Origin: Azospirillum ramasamyi | GTDB taxonomy: Bacteria > Pseudomonadota > Alphaproteobacteria > Azospirillales > Azospirillaceae | NCBI RefSeq assembly: GCF_003233655.1 | Contig: NZ_CP029830.1 | Coordinates: 794,501 to 858,500, forward strand | Reading direction: 5' to 3' | DNA: 64,000 nt | Part shown: piece by piece, positions 9,521-17,208 of the stretch | Layout of the letters: every line of letters starts with the position of its first letter | How positions within the stretch are numbered: the stretch's first letter is position 1 | Translations under genes and position numbers: made by a program | Notes under the pieces: model-generated | Told to the model about the DNA's origin: nothing | Seen by the model: the letters and a program-made list of their open reading frames with translations, nothing else | Database searches by the model: none

Positions 9521-10993
9521 TCAGTCCAGCATCGGCATTCCGGTTTCGATGCGGACCAGCGCGGCCAGCAGCGGAGCGCCGATGTCGCGGCGGACGAAGT
9601 TGCTGGCCCTCTCGGCCGCGTTGATCGCCAGCTGGAAGCTGCGGCGCCAGCGGTCGTCGTTGTAGAAGGCCTTTTCCGCCTTGGCCCGCTGCGCCAGCAA
9701 ACCCGGCCGGCGGCCGGCGGCATCGTCGACCAGCTTGTTCAGGCGGTTCATCAGGTCGTTGGCGGCGGCCGGGTCGCCGCGCTTCATCGCGGCCTCGACC
9801 AGCTCCGCGAAAGCCTCGCCGCGGGTGTCGATGTCGGCCACCTGCTCGGCATAGGCGACGGCCATGCCCGTCTCACCGCGCTTGGCCAGCCGCCCCAGCA
9901 CGGCGGGGATGGTCCAGGGATTCTCGTCCTGCACGGTGGTGAGCAGGCCCAGCGCCAGCTTCGGCTCGCCGATCTCGGCGGCGGCAACCGCCAGTTCCGG
10001 CGGGCAGCAGTCGCCGCGGGTTTCCCTGAATTTGGAGAACTGCGTCTCGACCGTGTTCAGGAACAGGGTGCGGGCCTGCGCCTCCTTGCCGGCGCGCAGC
10101 AGCGACTGGGCGACCAGACCCAGCTCCCAGGAGCAGTTGTGGCTGGAGGCGTAGTTCTTGGCCTCGTCCGCCAGCGTATTGGTCAGCGCGGAGTCGCCGC
10201 GCCACGCCGCCGCCTTGGCGATGTCGGCGAGGTTGTAGATGCGTGTCGAGCAGTCGTTGATCTGCCGGGTGATGTCGAGCGCCAGCGGCGTCTGCCCCAT
10301 CAGCGACAGCGCGCGGGCGACGAACAGATCCTGGCCGGAGCTGTCGGCGACGCCGCCGCGGCGCACCGCGCTGACGAAGGGAGCCATGATCTCCTTGGCG
10401 CGGCCGGGATCGCCCAGCTGCTGGTAGGCGACGGCCAGCGACAGCCAGTCCCAGCGGGCGGCGTTGATCGGCGTTTCCACCGGCGGCAGCATCTCGCCGA
10501 TGCGGTGGAGGAAGCACAGGCTGCCCAGCGCGTCGTTGCAGACCAGCGCCCGGATTCTCGAACGGAAATCGTAGAAGTCGAAATCGCCGACGAACTGGTT
10601 GGTGACGAGCTGCACCGCCAGCGGGCTGTCGGGGTACTTCGTCACGATCTCGTTGAACAGCTTGTCCGCCTCCTTCAGCAGGCGGGCCTCCTCGGTGCCG
10701 TCGAAGGTGTTGTCGGCCTGCCGGATCAACTGCAGCGCCTGGACGAACAGGCGGTTGGCCGGGCCGGGCGTGCCGGCGGTCGGGTTGTCCGCCCCGCCGC
10801 CTTCCTGCGTCACGGCAACCGCCGTCGCGGCCTCCGGCATCGGCATTCCCGCCGGGGCCGGCGTCGCGGCCCGGACCATCGCCTCGTCCTGCGCCAGAAC
10901 GGGACCGGCCGCGACCGCCGCCGGCAGGATCAGGGCGGCGGCGACGGTGGCGGTGCGGAGCGCGGCGAGGGCGTGGGAAAGGGCGGAGGCCAT
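9521..10993 (-). CDS. Exported protein of unknown function with TPR-like helical repeats
   Basis: 490 residues. The N-terminus is a Sec signal peptide (hydrophobic segment ending AAGPVLAQ), followed by a Pro/Ala-rich linker to about residue 80. The rest is helical repeats resembling tetratricopeptides (AVAYQQLGDPGRAKEIM, AQSLLRAGKEAQARTLF, MAVAYAEQVADIDTRGEAF). Several cysteines (CNDALGSLC, DCCPPE) could form disulfides in the periplasm. I do not recognise a named family. Its stop-to-start distance of 12 bases to the BON lipoprotein gene suggests one transcript and an envelope role. Confidence 0.75.
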   Translation of the reverse strand: MASALSHALAALRTATVAAALILPAAVAAGPVLAQDEAMVRAATPAPAGMPMPEAATAVAVTQEGGGADNPTAGTPGPANRLFVQALQLIRQADNTFDGTEEARLLKEADKLFNEIVTKYPDSPLAVQLVTNQFVGDFDFYDFRSRIRALVCNDALGSLCFLHRIGEMLPPVETPINAARWDWLSLAVAYQQLGDPGRAKEIMAPFVSAVRRGGVADSSGQDLFVARALSLMGQTPLALDITRQINDCSTRIYNLADIAKAAAWRGDSALTNTLADEAKNYASSHNCSWELGLVAQSLLRAGKEAQARTLFLNTVETQFSKFRETRGDCCPPELAVAAAEIGEPKLALGLLTTVQDENPWTIPAVLGRLAKRGETGMAVAYAEQVADIDTRGEAFAELVEAAMKRGDPAAANDLMNRLNKLVDDAAGRRPGLLAQRAKAEKAFYNDDRWRRSFQLAINAAERASNFVRRDIGAPLLAALVRIETGMPMLD

Positions 10994-11005
10994 GGCGGTC
11001 GGGTT

Positions 11006-11605
11006 TCAACCCTGGAGGTTTGAGAGCAGACGGACGTAGCTGACGACGCGTTGAACGTTGGGTACCGAACGGGCGTGCTGGATTGCGCTGTCCAGCTCTT
11101 CCTGGGATTTGGCGACACCCATCAGATAGACAACGCTATCGACGGTATCGATGCTGTAGTTCTGGCTACGAATATCGACATCGAACGTGATCCGGCTGCG
11201 AATCTGGGTTGAAATCCAGGTGTCGCGCGCGGTGTCGACGATGCTGGAGCCGTTGTCGATCTGGATCTCGTTGATGACTTCCGTGACGCCCTGCACCTGC
11301 CAGACGAGGCGCACCGCGTCGAGCCGCATCTGCGGGTCGGCGGCGCGGCCGGTCAGCAGCACGCGGCCCTGGTCGACGGTCAACCCGATCCGGTTGGTCA
11401 TGTCGATCGAATGCTGCAGCCACAGCGAATTGATGCGGGCGCGGATTTCGGTGTCGCTGACGAAGCCGCCGAGGCCGCGCTCCTGCGATGCGACGACCGC
11501 GGCGCCGCCGGCGGTGCCGAGCAGCAGAGGCCCGCAGCCGGCCAGTGAAATCCCGGCCGTGCAGGCGAGCGCGAACAATGTCCCAAGGCGGCTCAAACCC
11601 GTCAC
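11006..11605 (-). CDS. BON-domain outer membrane lipoprotein, DolP (YraP)-like
   Basis: 199 residues from a GTG start with an excellent GGGAGG site 6 bases upstream; longer upstream in-frame starts lack support. A lipobox LAGC ends the signal peptide, so the mature protein is lipidated. Two BON domains follow: about residues 50-115 (EIRARINSLWLQHSIDM...VLLTGRA) and 120-190 (WISTQIRSRITFDVDIRSQNYSI...VYLMGVAKSQEEL). This is the size and layout of E. coli DolP, which binds anionic phospholipid and influences amidase activation. It is flanked by the TPR protein and an amidase gene. Confidence 0.85.
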   Translation of the reverse strand: MTGLSRLGTLFALACTAGISLAGCGPLLLGTAGGAAVVASQERGLGGFVSDTEIRARINSLWLQHSIDMTNRIGLTVDQGRVLLTGRAADPQMRLDAVRLVWQVQGVTEVINEIQIDNGSSIVDTARDTWISTQIRSRITFDVDIRSQNYSIDTVDSVVYLMGVAKSQEELDSAIQHARSVPNVQRVVSYVRLLSNLQG

Positions 11606-11813
11606 AGCGTGCCTCCCTTCGCCAGCGTGCCGAGCGCCGGGCGATTGCGGCGCGCGGCCGGAAAAAGTCACGGCGGAACGGTGTTTGCAATGGGGAAATA
11701 CGGAGCCTTCACCAGTCATCGTCACTTTGTCCCCGGGTGATGCACGGATGTTGCAGTCGCTGCAGCTGCGAAGGGATGTTCGCCGCAACGCTTCAGGCAG
11801 TCTCAGGGCAAAT

Positions 11814-12665
11814 TCAGGCGAAAGCTGGGCTGGAAAGCACGCCCGCGATTTCTCGGGCCAGGACGCGGGAAACCACCCGGCGCGCCGCGGGATTGCTCAG
11901 GATTTCCTCGTCCTTCGGGTTGGACAGGAAGCCGGTCTCCACCAGCACCGACGGCACGTCCGGCGCCCTCAGCACCGCGAAATTCGCCGCGCGCATCGGG
12001 TTGTCGAGCAGGCGAAGCTCCTTCCCCGCCCCTTCCACCAGCATCTGGCGGGCGGCCAGTGAGGCATGGCGGGTGTGGCGTGCCGTCAGGTCCATCAGGA
12101 TGTCCTTGACGATGCGGTTGCCGCCGCCGGTTCCCCGCTTGCCGAATCGGTCCGCCTCGTTCTCCTGCTGGGCAAGACGGGAGGCGAAGGCGTCGGAGGC
12201 CTTTTCGGACAGGATGTAGGCCGACATGCCGCGGGCATCCGCGTTGGGAGCGCTGTCGGCGTGGATCGACACGAACAGGTCGGCCCCGGCCTTGCGCGTC
12301 AACGCCACCCGTTCGTCCAGCGCCAGGAAGCGGTCGTCGCGCCGGGTCATCTTCGCCGCGATGCCGTGCCGCTCGGTCAGCAGGCGTGCGACCTCGCGGG
12401 CGATGTCCAGCGTCACCACCTTCTCGCGGGTGCCGCGGGTGCCGATGGCGCCGGGGTCGGCGCCGCCGTGACCGGGATCGAGCATCACCAGTCGGGACGG
12501 CGGAGCGGATCGCGGCGAAGCGCCGGTGGACGGCTTGCGCTCCGGCCGTTGCTGGCCGAGGGCGGGCGAGGACGAGAGCGGCTGCGCCAGCGCGAGCCCG
12601 GCCGTGCCGAACGCGGTTAACCAAAGCTTGCTCAGCCCGAGCCCAAGCAGCTGTCGACGATCCAT
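11814..12665 (-). CDS. N-acetylmuramoyl-L-alanine amidase (Amidase_3, AmiC-like)
   Basis: 283 residues. The N-terminus MDRRQLLGLGLSKLW has a twin-arginine-like start and a hydrophobic stretch, recalling Tat-exported AmiC. The catalytic domain runs from about residue 58: LVMLDPGHGGADPGAIG supplies the first zinc histidine, FVSIHADSAP another, and VLVETGFLSN the catalytic glutamate. There is no AMIN domain, so septal targeting would need other parts. It hydrolyses the amide bond between MurNAc and the stem peptide in the periplasm. It lies upstream of the DolP-like gene on the same strand, with a 208-base gap that shows nothing else. Confidence 0.92.
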   Translation of the reverse strand: MDRRQLLGLGLSKLWLTAFGTAGLALAQPLSSSPALGQQRPERKPSTGASPRSAPPSRLVMLDPGHGGADPGAIGTRGTREKVVTLDIAREVARLLTERHGIAAKMTRRDDRFLALDERVALTRKAGADLFVSIHADSAPNADARGMSAYILSEKASDAFASRLAQQENEADRFGKRGTGGGNRIVKDILMDLTARHTRHASLAARQMLVEGAGKELRLLDNPMRAANFAVLRAPDVPSVLVETGFLSNPKDEEILSNPAARRVVSRVLAREIAGVLSSPAFA

Positions 12666-12888
12666 GGCGAAAAATACCGTGCTGCAAGTGGAGGGAGGGC
12701 TGCGAGGTGCGTTCGCCCTGTCCGTTGCTCTACCCCGATTCGTTAACCAATGCGGGCGCGCATAAGTATTGTCAAGGCCGGGCAGGTTACCATTTCTGAA
12801 TATTTGTGGGCGCCCGGTCGTACGGGCAGACTTGAATGGGCTAGGATTCGACAGACGTGATTGGTTGCTTGATGGAAGTTTGAAAAAG

Positions 12889-12904
12889 CGCTAAAATTTT
12901 AGCG
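12889..12904. promoter_or_regulatory. Perfect 16-bp palindrome CGCTAAAATTTTAGCG
   Basis: A perfect AT-rich palindrome lies 20 bases upstream of the small ORF start at 12924, just before its ribosome binding site. It looks like an operator for a dimeric repressor. It is followed by no T run and has no loop, so it is a poor terminator. Confidence 0.5.
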
Positions 12905-12923
12905 ATCAGCTCGGGAGGTGTCG

Positions 12924-13091
12924 ATGTTGAGGAAAGCCCTGTTCAACATCATCCGGCAAGAGCAGCTCGAAGTCGAGGGCGAGCTCGAACGCGAGGAACA
13001 GCAGCCGAAACCTGACCCCCGCCGGATCGTCGGCCTAAGGCAGGAAGCAACCAGTCTGCGGCGTGAGTTGGAACACTTCCGCGACGTCTGA
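12924..13091 (+). CDS. Small hypothetical protein (55 aa)
   Basis: The frame encodes MLRKALFNIIRQEQLE followed by a highly charged, Glu/Arg-rich helical sequence ending in LRREL-EHFRDV. A strong GGGAGG site sits upstream of ATG 12924, and a palindrome precedes that. A good intrinsic terminator at 13151-13186 follows, so this is a complete monocistronic unit. No known domain is recognised; a short coiled coil is likely. Confidence 0.65.
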   Translation: MLRKALFNIIRQEQLEVEGELEREEQQPKPDPRRIVGLRQEATSLRRELEHFRDV

Positions 13092-13150
13092 CCCGCGGAG
13101 ACAGGCCGCCGCTGAATTCGATGTGGCCGGGTCGGAAGCGACCGGTCGCT

Positions 13151-13186
13151 CCCCTTCTCCGCAAGGCCGCGGGGGAGGGGATTTTT
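13151..13186 (+). terminator. Intrinsic terminator after the 55-aa gene
   Basis: CCCCTTCTCCGC (13151-13162) pairs with GCGGGGGAGGGG (13169-13180) across a 6-base loop, using two G-T wobbles, and is followed by ATTTTTG. It belongs to the CCCTCTCCC-like palindrome family seen elsewhere in the window. Confidence 0.7.
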
Positions 13187-13207
13187 GTTTCCGGGGGTCT
13201 GTCGGGG

Positions 13208-13594
13208 TCACCCCAGCTTGGCGTATCCGCGTTCGATCACACGTTCCGCCGCCTCGTACACCGCCAGCATTTCCTCGTATGCCGTGCGCAGGCGGGCGAG
13301 TTCGGCGACGGCGGCTGGTTCCGGGTGGCGGGTTTCCGACATATGCAGGCCGGCGCGGATGTAGTCGGCGCGCAACTCGGCGACCCGCACCGCCATCCGC
13401 AGGAAGGAGTCCCGGTTCAGGTTCGGCAGTTCGCGCCCGATGACCTCGCAGTTGGCCTCGAGGATCGCGGCATCCATGTTTTCCAGGAAGCGGCGGATGC
13501 GCTGGCTGCGGCTGCTGTCGGCGGCGTCGGCCGTCAGCAGCTTGTCGACCTTGCCCTTGCCGTATTCGCCGATGATCTTTCCGCCGGATACCAT
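13208..13594 (-). CDS. Hypothetical alpha-helical protein (128 aa)
   Basis: Starting at MVSGGKIIGEYGKGKVDK, the protein is soluble, hydrophilic and predicted helical, with no signal peptide or membrane segment. The C-terminal half (AELARLRTAYEEMLAVYEAAERVIERGYAKLG) looks like a coiled coil. ATG 13594 was chosen because the longer frame upstream is Arg/Pro-rich and non-coding in character. It is convergent with the 55-aa gene. I do not recognise a family. Confidence 0.65.
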   Translation of the reverse strand: MVSGGKIIGEYGKGKVDKLLTADAADSSRSQRIRRFLENMDAAILEANCEVIGRELPNLNRDSFLRMAVRVAELRADYIRAGLHMSETRHPEPAAVAELARLRTAYEEMLAVYEAAERVIERGYAKLG

Positions 13595-13816
13595 GGAGCG
13601 ACCCCGTCCCGTTTCTGCCGACCGTTGACTGCGGTACCGATTGTCGCACCGCCGGGCAGTGGGCGCCAGAGCCGCGTGGGGCCGCCGTCTTCCCGGCCCA
13701 ATCCCGCCCGACGGTGCAGCCATGTGCGGGACCGTTCATGAAGCGGGTGCAACATCGCGGCGTTCGTGCTAGGGAAGCCTCCCCCTTTTCATGCTGTACG
13801 TCATGGTGGACGCGCG

Positions 13817-14683
13817 ATGTCTGAGACCGGCTCCGACTATATCCTCACCGTTTCCTGCCCCGACACCGTCGGCATCGTCTTCGCGGTGTCCGGCTTCCTG
13901 GCGGAGCGGAGCTGCAACATCATCGACAGTGCGCAGTTCGGCGACCGCATCTCCGGCCTGTTCTTCATGCGCGTCAGCTTCAACGGCAGCGCCGCCGGGC
14001 CGACGAAGCAGCAGCTGGAGGCCGAGTTCGCCGCCCAGGTGGCGGAGCGCTTCGGCATGACCTGGAAGATCCACGACGCCCGGCGCCGCCCGCGCGTGCT
14101 GATCATGGTGTCGAAGTTCGGCCATTGCCTGAACGACCTGCTGTACCGCTACCGCACCGGCTACCTGCCGATCGAGATCCCGGCGATCGTCTCCAACCAC
14201 CGGGACTTCTACCAGCTGGCGGCCTGGCACAACATTCCGTTCCACCACCTGCCGGTCAGCCCCGACAACAAGGCGCAGCAGGAAGCCCGCCTGCTGGAGA
14301 TCGTGGAGGAGGAGAAGGTCGACCTCGTGGTGCTCGCCCGCTACATGCAGGTGCTGTCGGGTGCGCTGTGCGAGCGGATGGCCGGTCGGGTCATCAACAT
14401 CCACCACAGCTTCCTGCCCAGCTTCAAGGGCGCCAAGCCCTATCATCAGGCCCATGCCCGCGGCGTGAAGCTGATCGGCGCCACCGCGCACTACGTCACC
14501 TCGAACCTCGACGAAGGCCCGATCATCGAGCAGGAGGCCGAACGCGTCGACCATACGATGACGCCCGACGACCTGGTGGCCATCGGGCGCGACATCGAGA
14601 ACATCGTGCTGGCCCGCGCCGTCCGCTACCACGTGGAGCACCGCGTGCTGCTGAACGGCAACAAGACCGTCGTCTTCCGCTGA
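13817..14683 (+). CDS. purU: Formyltetrahydrofolate deformylase
   Basis: 288 residues, the normal PurU length. The N-terminal ACT domain (YILTVSCPDTVGIVFAVSGFLAE) is followed by a formyltransferase-like catalytic domain with the motifs SNHRDFYQLA, IPFHHLPVS, LARYMQVLS, NIHHSFLPSFKGAKPYHQA and GATAHYVTSNLDEGPIIEQ. It hydrolyses 10-formyl-THF to THF and formate, balancing one-carbon pools. It is a single gene divergent from the 13208 gene and convergent with phyR. Confidence 0.95.
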   Translation: MSETGSDYILTVSCPDTVGIVFAVSGFLAERSCNIIDSAQFGDRISGLFFMRVSFNGSAAGPTKQQLEAEFAAQVAERFGMTWKIHDARRRPRVLIMVSKFGHCLNDLLYRYRTGYLPIEIPAIVSNHRDFYQLAAWHNIPFHHLPVSPDNKAQQEARLLEIVEEEKVDLVVLARYMQVLSGALCERMAGRVINIHHSFLPSFKGAKPYHQAHARGVKLIGATAHYVTSNLDEGPIIEQEAERVDHTMTPDDLVAIGRDIENIVLARAVRYHVEHRVLLNGNKTVVFR

Positions 14684-14758
14684 CGCCTGGCCGGGTGCGG
14701 GGCCGCAGTCGCGCCCCTTACCGCCGAGCGCAAGTCAGAGACCTTACCCTCGGCGGCA

Positions 14759-15562
14759 TCAGTGGGGCTGCGCCGTCTCGCGGGCGTCCTCCGGCTGCGG
14801 CATGAACACCGCGCGGGTGATCGCCTGTTCGATCTGGTCGCGGGTGAAGGGCTTCGGGATCACCGGTCCCAGATGCTCCAGCCCGTGCTTGGCCAGATCG
14901 TCGGGGAAGGCGGTGACGAAGATCACCGGCAGGAATCGGCGGGAGCGCAACTCGCGCGCCACCTCCAGCCCGTTGTCGCCGTCGGCCAGCCGGATGTCCA
15001 TCAGCGCCAGCGTCGGCCGGTGCTCCGCCGCCAGCGACAGCGCCTCGTCCATCGTCGCCGCGTTGCCGCAGACGATGTGGCCCATGCCGCGAACCGTTTC
15101 CGCCAGATCGTAGGCGATGATGGCGTCATCCTCCACGATCAGAATGGTGGCGGTCAGGCGGGCGCGGACGCGCTCGCGGGCGTGGGTCAGCCGCTCCAGC
15201 GCCTCTTCCGGAGCAAGCTCCAGGACGGCGGCGGCGTCACCCACCGGCAGATCCTCCAGATTGACCAGCAGGTAAAGCCGCCGGTCGGTCTCGTCCAGCG
15301 TCATCAGCGCGGATTCGACCGGATGATAGGGGGCGACCGCCGGCGACGCGCCGTCTTCATCCTGAAGCTTGTTCAGATGGCGGTAGAGCGCGCCGCGGGA
15401 CAGATCGTCGCCACGGCCGGTCTCGTCCTCGTCCGCCTCCAGGTACCATTCCAGGGTGCGGGTCACCAAGGCGTCCCCCCGCCCGTTCGTCCCGGTCAGC
15501 GCGCGGGCATAGCGGCGCAGGTAGGGCAAATGCTGCATGAAGTGACCGGTGTACTGCTCCAT
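14759..15562 (-). CDS. phyR: PhyR-type general stress response regulator (sigma-like plus receiver domains)
   Basis: 267 residues. Residues 1 to about 130 resemble an ECF sigma factor (HFMQHLPYLRRYARALTGT, then LVNLEDLPVGDAAAVLELAPEEALERL) that mimics EcfG. Residues about 138-255 are a receiver domain with VEDDAIIAYDL, the phospho-acceptor Asp in LMDIRL, the conserved Thr in PVIFVTAFPDDL and the Lys in PKPF. When phosphorylated, PhyR sequesters the anti-sigma factor NepR and frees EcfG. MEQYTGHF is the natural start. Unusually, no nepR, ecfG or histidine kinase gene lies beside it. Confidence 0.95.
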   Translation of the reverse strand: MEQYTGHFMQHLPYLRRYARALTGTNGRGDALVTRTLEWYLEADEDETGRGDDLSRGALYRHLNKLQDEDGASPAVAPYHPVESALMTLDETDRRLYLLVNLEDLPVGDAAAVLELAPEEALERLTHARERVRARLTATILIVEDDAIIAYDLAETVRGMGHIVCGNAATMDEALSLAAEHRPTLALMDIRLADGDNGLEVARELRSRRFLPVIFVTAFPDDLAKHGLEHLGPVIPKPFTRDQIEQAITRAVFMPQPEDARETAQPH

Positions 15563-15790
15563 CTCTACTCCCCGTGCCTTTCTGCGGCGCGTGTTCCTGG
15601 CGTCCTGCCCGTTGTGCCGCCCGGTTGCCCGGCAGCGGCGCTCCTTACCCGGTTTGCGTGTCCCACGGCGATTGCGGCGGGCGATGGCGTTGAAGGTGCC
15701 GTTGAAAGCCCCAGTGCCATCGACGCTGCCTCGAACCACAGACTGACGCATCCCGGCCTGCAACGGTCAAATTCATATGGCGCAGTCCAC

Positions 15791-16066
15791 GGCCTAACGG
15801 GAGTGAACCCGAAAGAATTATTCGAGATACCGTTTAGGGATTACTCTCTATGCATGGTATGAAAACCGGGAGGACAGGTGCCGTCCGCTTGGAAAAGCGG
15901 CCTATGACCACCCCCGCGTAAGGGGTGGCGGAGTAGAAGCCTTAACCGTTCTGAAAGACTTAGCGGGCTACTCTGGCATTGTCCTCAGGCGATGTGCCTT
16001 CGAGGACGAGGCGAGTGTTCCCGATCCTCGAAAGCGCCGGCCTTCCCCCAGGCCGGCGCTTTTTTC
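15791..16066 (+). ncRNA. Candidate structured non-coding RNA ending in an intrinsic terminator
   Basis: No credible ORF exists in 15563-16451. This part holds consecutive perfect stems: CGGG/CCCG at 15798-15811; CCGCTT-GGAA-AAGCGG at 15885-15900; CCACCCC/GGGGTGG at 15908-15928; GAGTAG/CTACTC at 15931-15973; GTCCTCAGGC/GCCT..GAGGAC at 15981-16007; and a 12-bp terminator stem with TTTTTT at 16031-16065. The GAAGCCTTAA segment after GAGTAG also occurs in E. coli 6S RNA, but the overall fold was not verified. The strand follows from the terminator. The 5' end is a guess. Confidence 0.5.
16031..16066 (+). terminator. Strong intrinsic terminator
   Basis: AAAGCGCCGGCC (16031-16042) pairs perfectly with GGCCGGCGCTTT (16051-16062) across an 8-base loop, and the T run extends to 16065. 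No protein-coding gene on this strand lies directly upstream, so it implies a transcript across 15.8-16.03 kb. Confidence 0.85.
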
Positions 16067-16108
16067 TTTGCAACCGATATGAGGGCGCAAATCCGATCGG
16101 AAGCTGCG

Positions 16109-16133
16109 GGAACCAACCGGCGGTGGTCGTGTT
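16109..16133 (+). promoter_or_regulatory. Weak EcfG-like promoter match (GGAAC-N17-GTT)
   Basis: GGAAC at 16109-16113 and GTT at 16131-16133 match the alphaproteobacterial EcfG pattern in spacing, with T in place of the usual C before GTT. It is 319 bases upstream of the next start at 16452, so a long leader would be needed. The rest of 16067-16451 shows nothing recognisable. Confidence 0.25.
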
Positions 16134-16451
16134 GGAACGGGCAATGGTGTGATTCCTCCCTGAACCGCCAGTCCCTTTCGCCGCCGGGCGCCGCCGCTGC
16201 ATGCGAACCGGCGCCGGCGGCGATTTTTTGCCCTCGGCCGGCGAATCCGCCATATCCGCGCGTCAATAGGGGACTTTCGCAACCCGGTGCTTGCAACGCG
16301 TTTAATGCAACGTTAAGGACATCGCTTCACCGTTGAAGTGTGCCTTCGGTACGGAGGAGCGGCCGATCCGTTCCGGTCCTCCGGCCGGGATGTCGCGCCG
16401 AAACGCCGCGCCAAAGCACCGCTAGCTGCCGCATCGGGTCCGGGTTTGTGC

Positions 16452-16985
16452 ATGGAAGACCAAGAGTTGGATCGGTCCCTGATGGACGGCATTCCGCCGG
16501 ATGAACTGTCGGACTTCGCCCGGTGGCGGGATCGCGTGCGCGGGACCAACATCTCCGAAAAGACCCTGCTCGCGACCGATTATCTCAATCACTTCAACGA
16601 AATCGTGATGCTGATCGAGATGATTCCGGATATGCCGGACATGCTGGATGAATGCCGAATCTGGCAGCCGAAGAGCTATGCCGAGCATTTCCGCGACAGC
16701 GGATTTTCCGACAAGGAACTGGCGATCGAGGCCTACGGCCATGTGCCGTCCAAGTTCCGCCGCCCCTTCGAGGACACCATCGCCCAGGCCCATCAGGTGA
16801 TCGCCCACACGCTGGAGCGGATCGGAACCGACATCGACAGCGGCGACCCCGATAAGCTGCGGATGGACTGCCAGACCTCCGTTGCGATGATCCACCGCAT
16901 CATTCAGGTGGCGAACGGAATCATCCACGGCACCGCCCATGTCATGGAGCAGGGCGAGATCGACCTTTATTTGCAGAACGGATAA
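16452..16985 (+). CDS. Conserved-looking hypothetical protein (177 aa)
   Basis: From ATG 16452 the frame encodes MEDQELDRSLMDGIPPDE... with a central DYLNHFNEIVMLIEMIPDMPDMLDECRIWQPKSYAEHF and a C-terminal helical part (IAQAHQVIAHTLERIG...HRIIQVANGIIHGTAHVMEQGEIDLYLQNG). It has no signal peptide or transmembrane segment, and codon use is normal for the window. I recognise no named domain. The neighbouring structured RNA locus and phyR raise the possibility of a stress or signalling role, which is speculation. Confidence 0.7.
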   Translation: MEDQELDRSLMDGIPPDELSDFARWRDRVRGTNISEKTLLATDYLNHFNEIVMLIEMIPDMPDMLDECRIWQPKSYAEHFRDSGFSDKELAIEAYGHVPSKFRRPFEDTIAQAHQVIAHTLERIGTDIDSGDPDKLRMDCQTSVAMIHRIIQVANGIIHGTAHVMEQGEIDLYLQNG

Positions 16986-17208
16986 GTTTTTCTGGCCCGA
17001 CCCTATACTTTCGTTGCGAAACGTGCGTCTTACCAACGGAAAACAGGCGTTTTCGATCACTTGCCCCGGCATGAATGGCGATTGATGGTACACCCACCAT
17101 TCGTTCGTTGCATGGCTCCCAAACCTTCCCTGGCACTATAGTCTGATCATAAAGACAAGACGGAGGCGTATTCGTGCGTCCTCTGCGGGGGGAAATGGAG
17201 CATTGCCC

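Noticed and set aside
15791..16066. tmRNA, RNase P RNA or SRP RNA
   Set aside because: No tag-peptide coding part, no RNase P core and no SRP tetraloop motif are visible; 6S RNA remains possible but unproven.
15563..16451. A nepR gene next to phyR
   Set aside because: Frames on both strands here lack NepR-like helices and have atypical composition.
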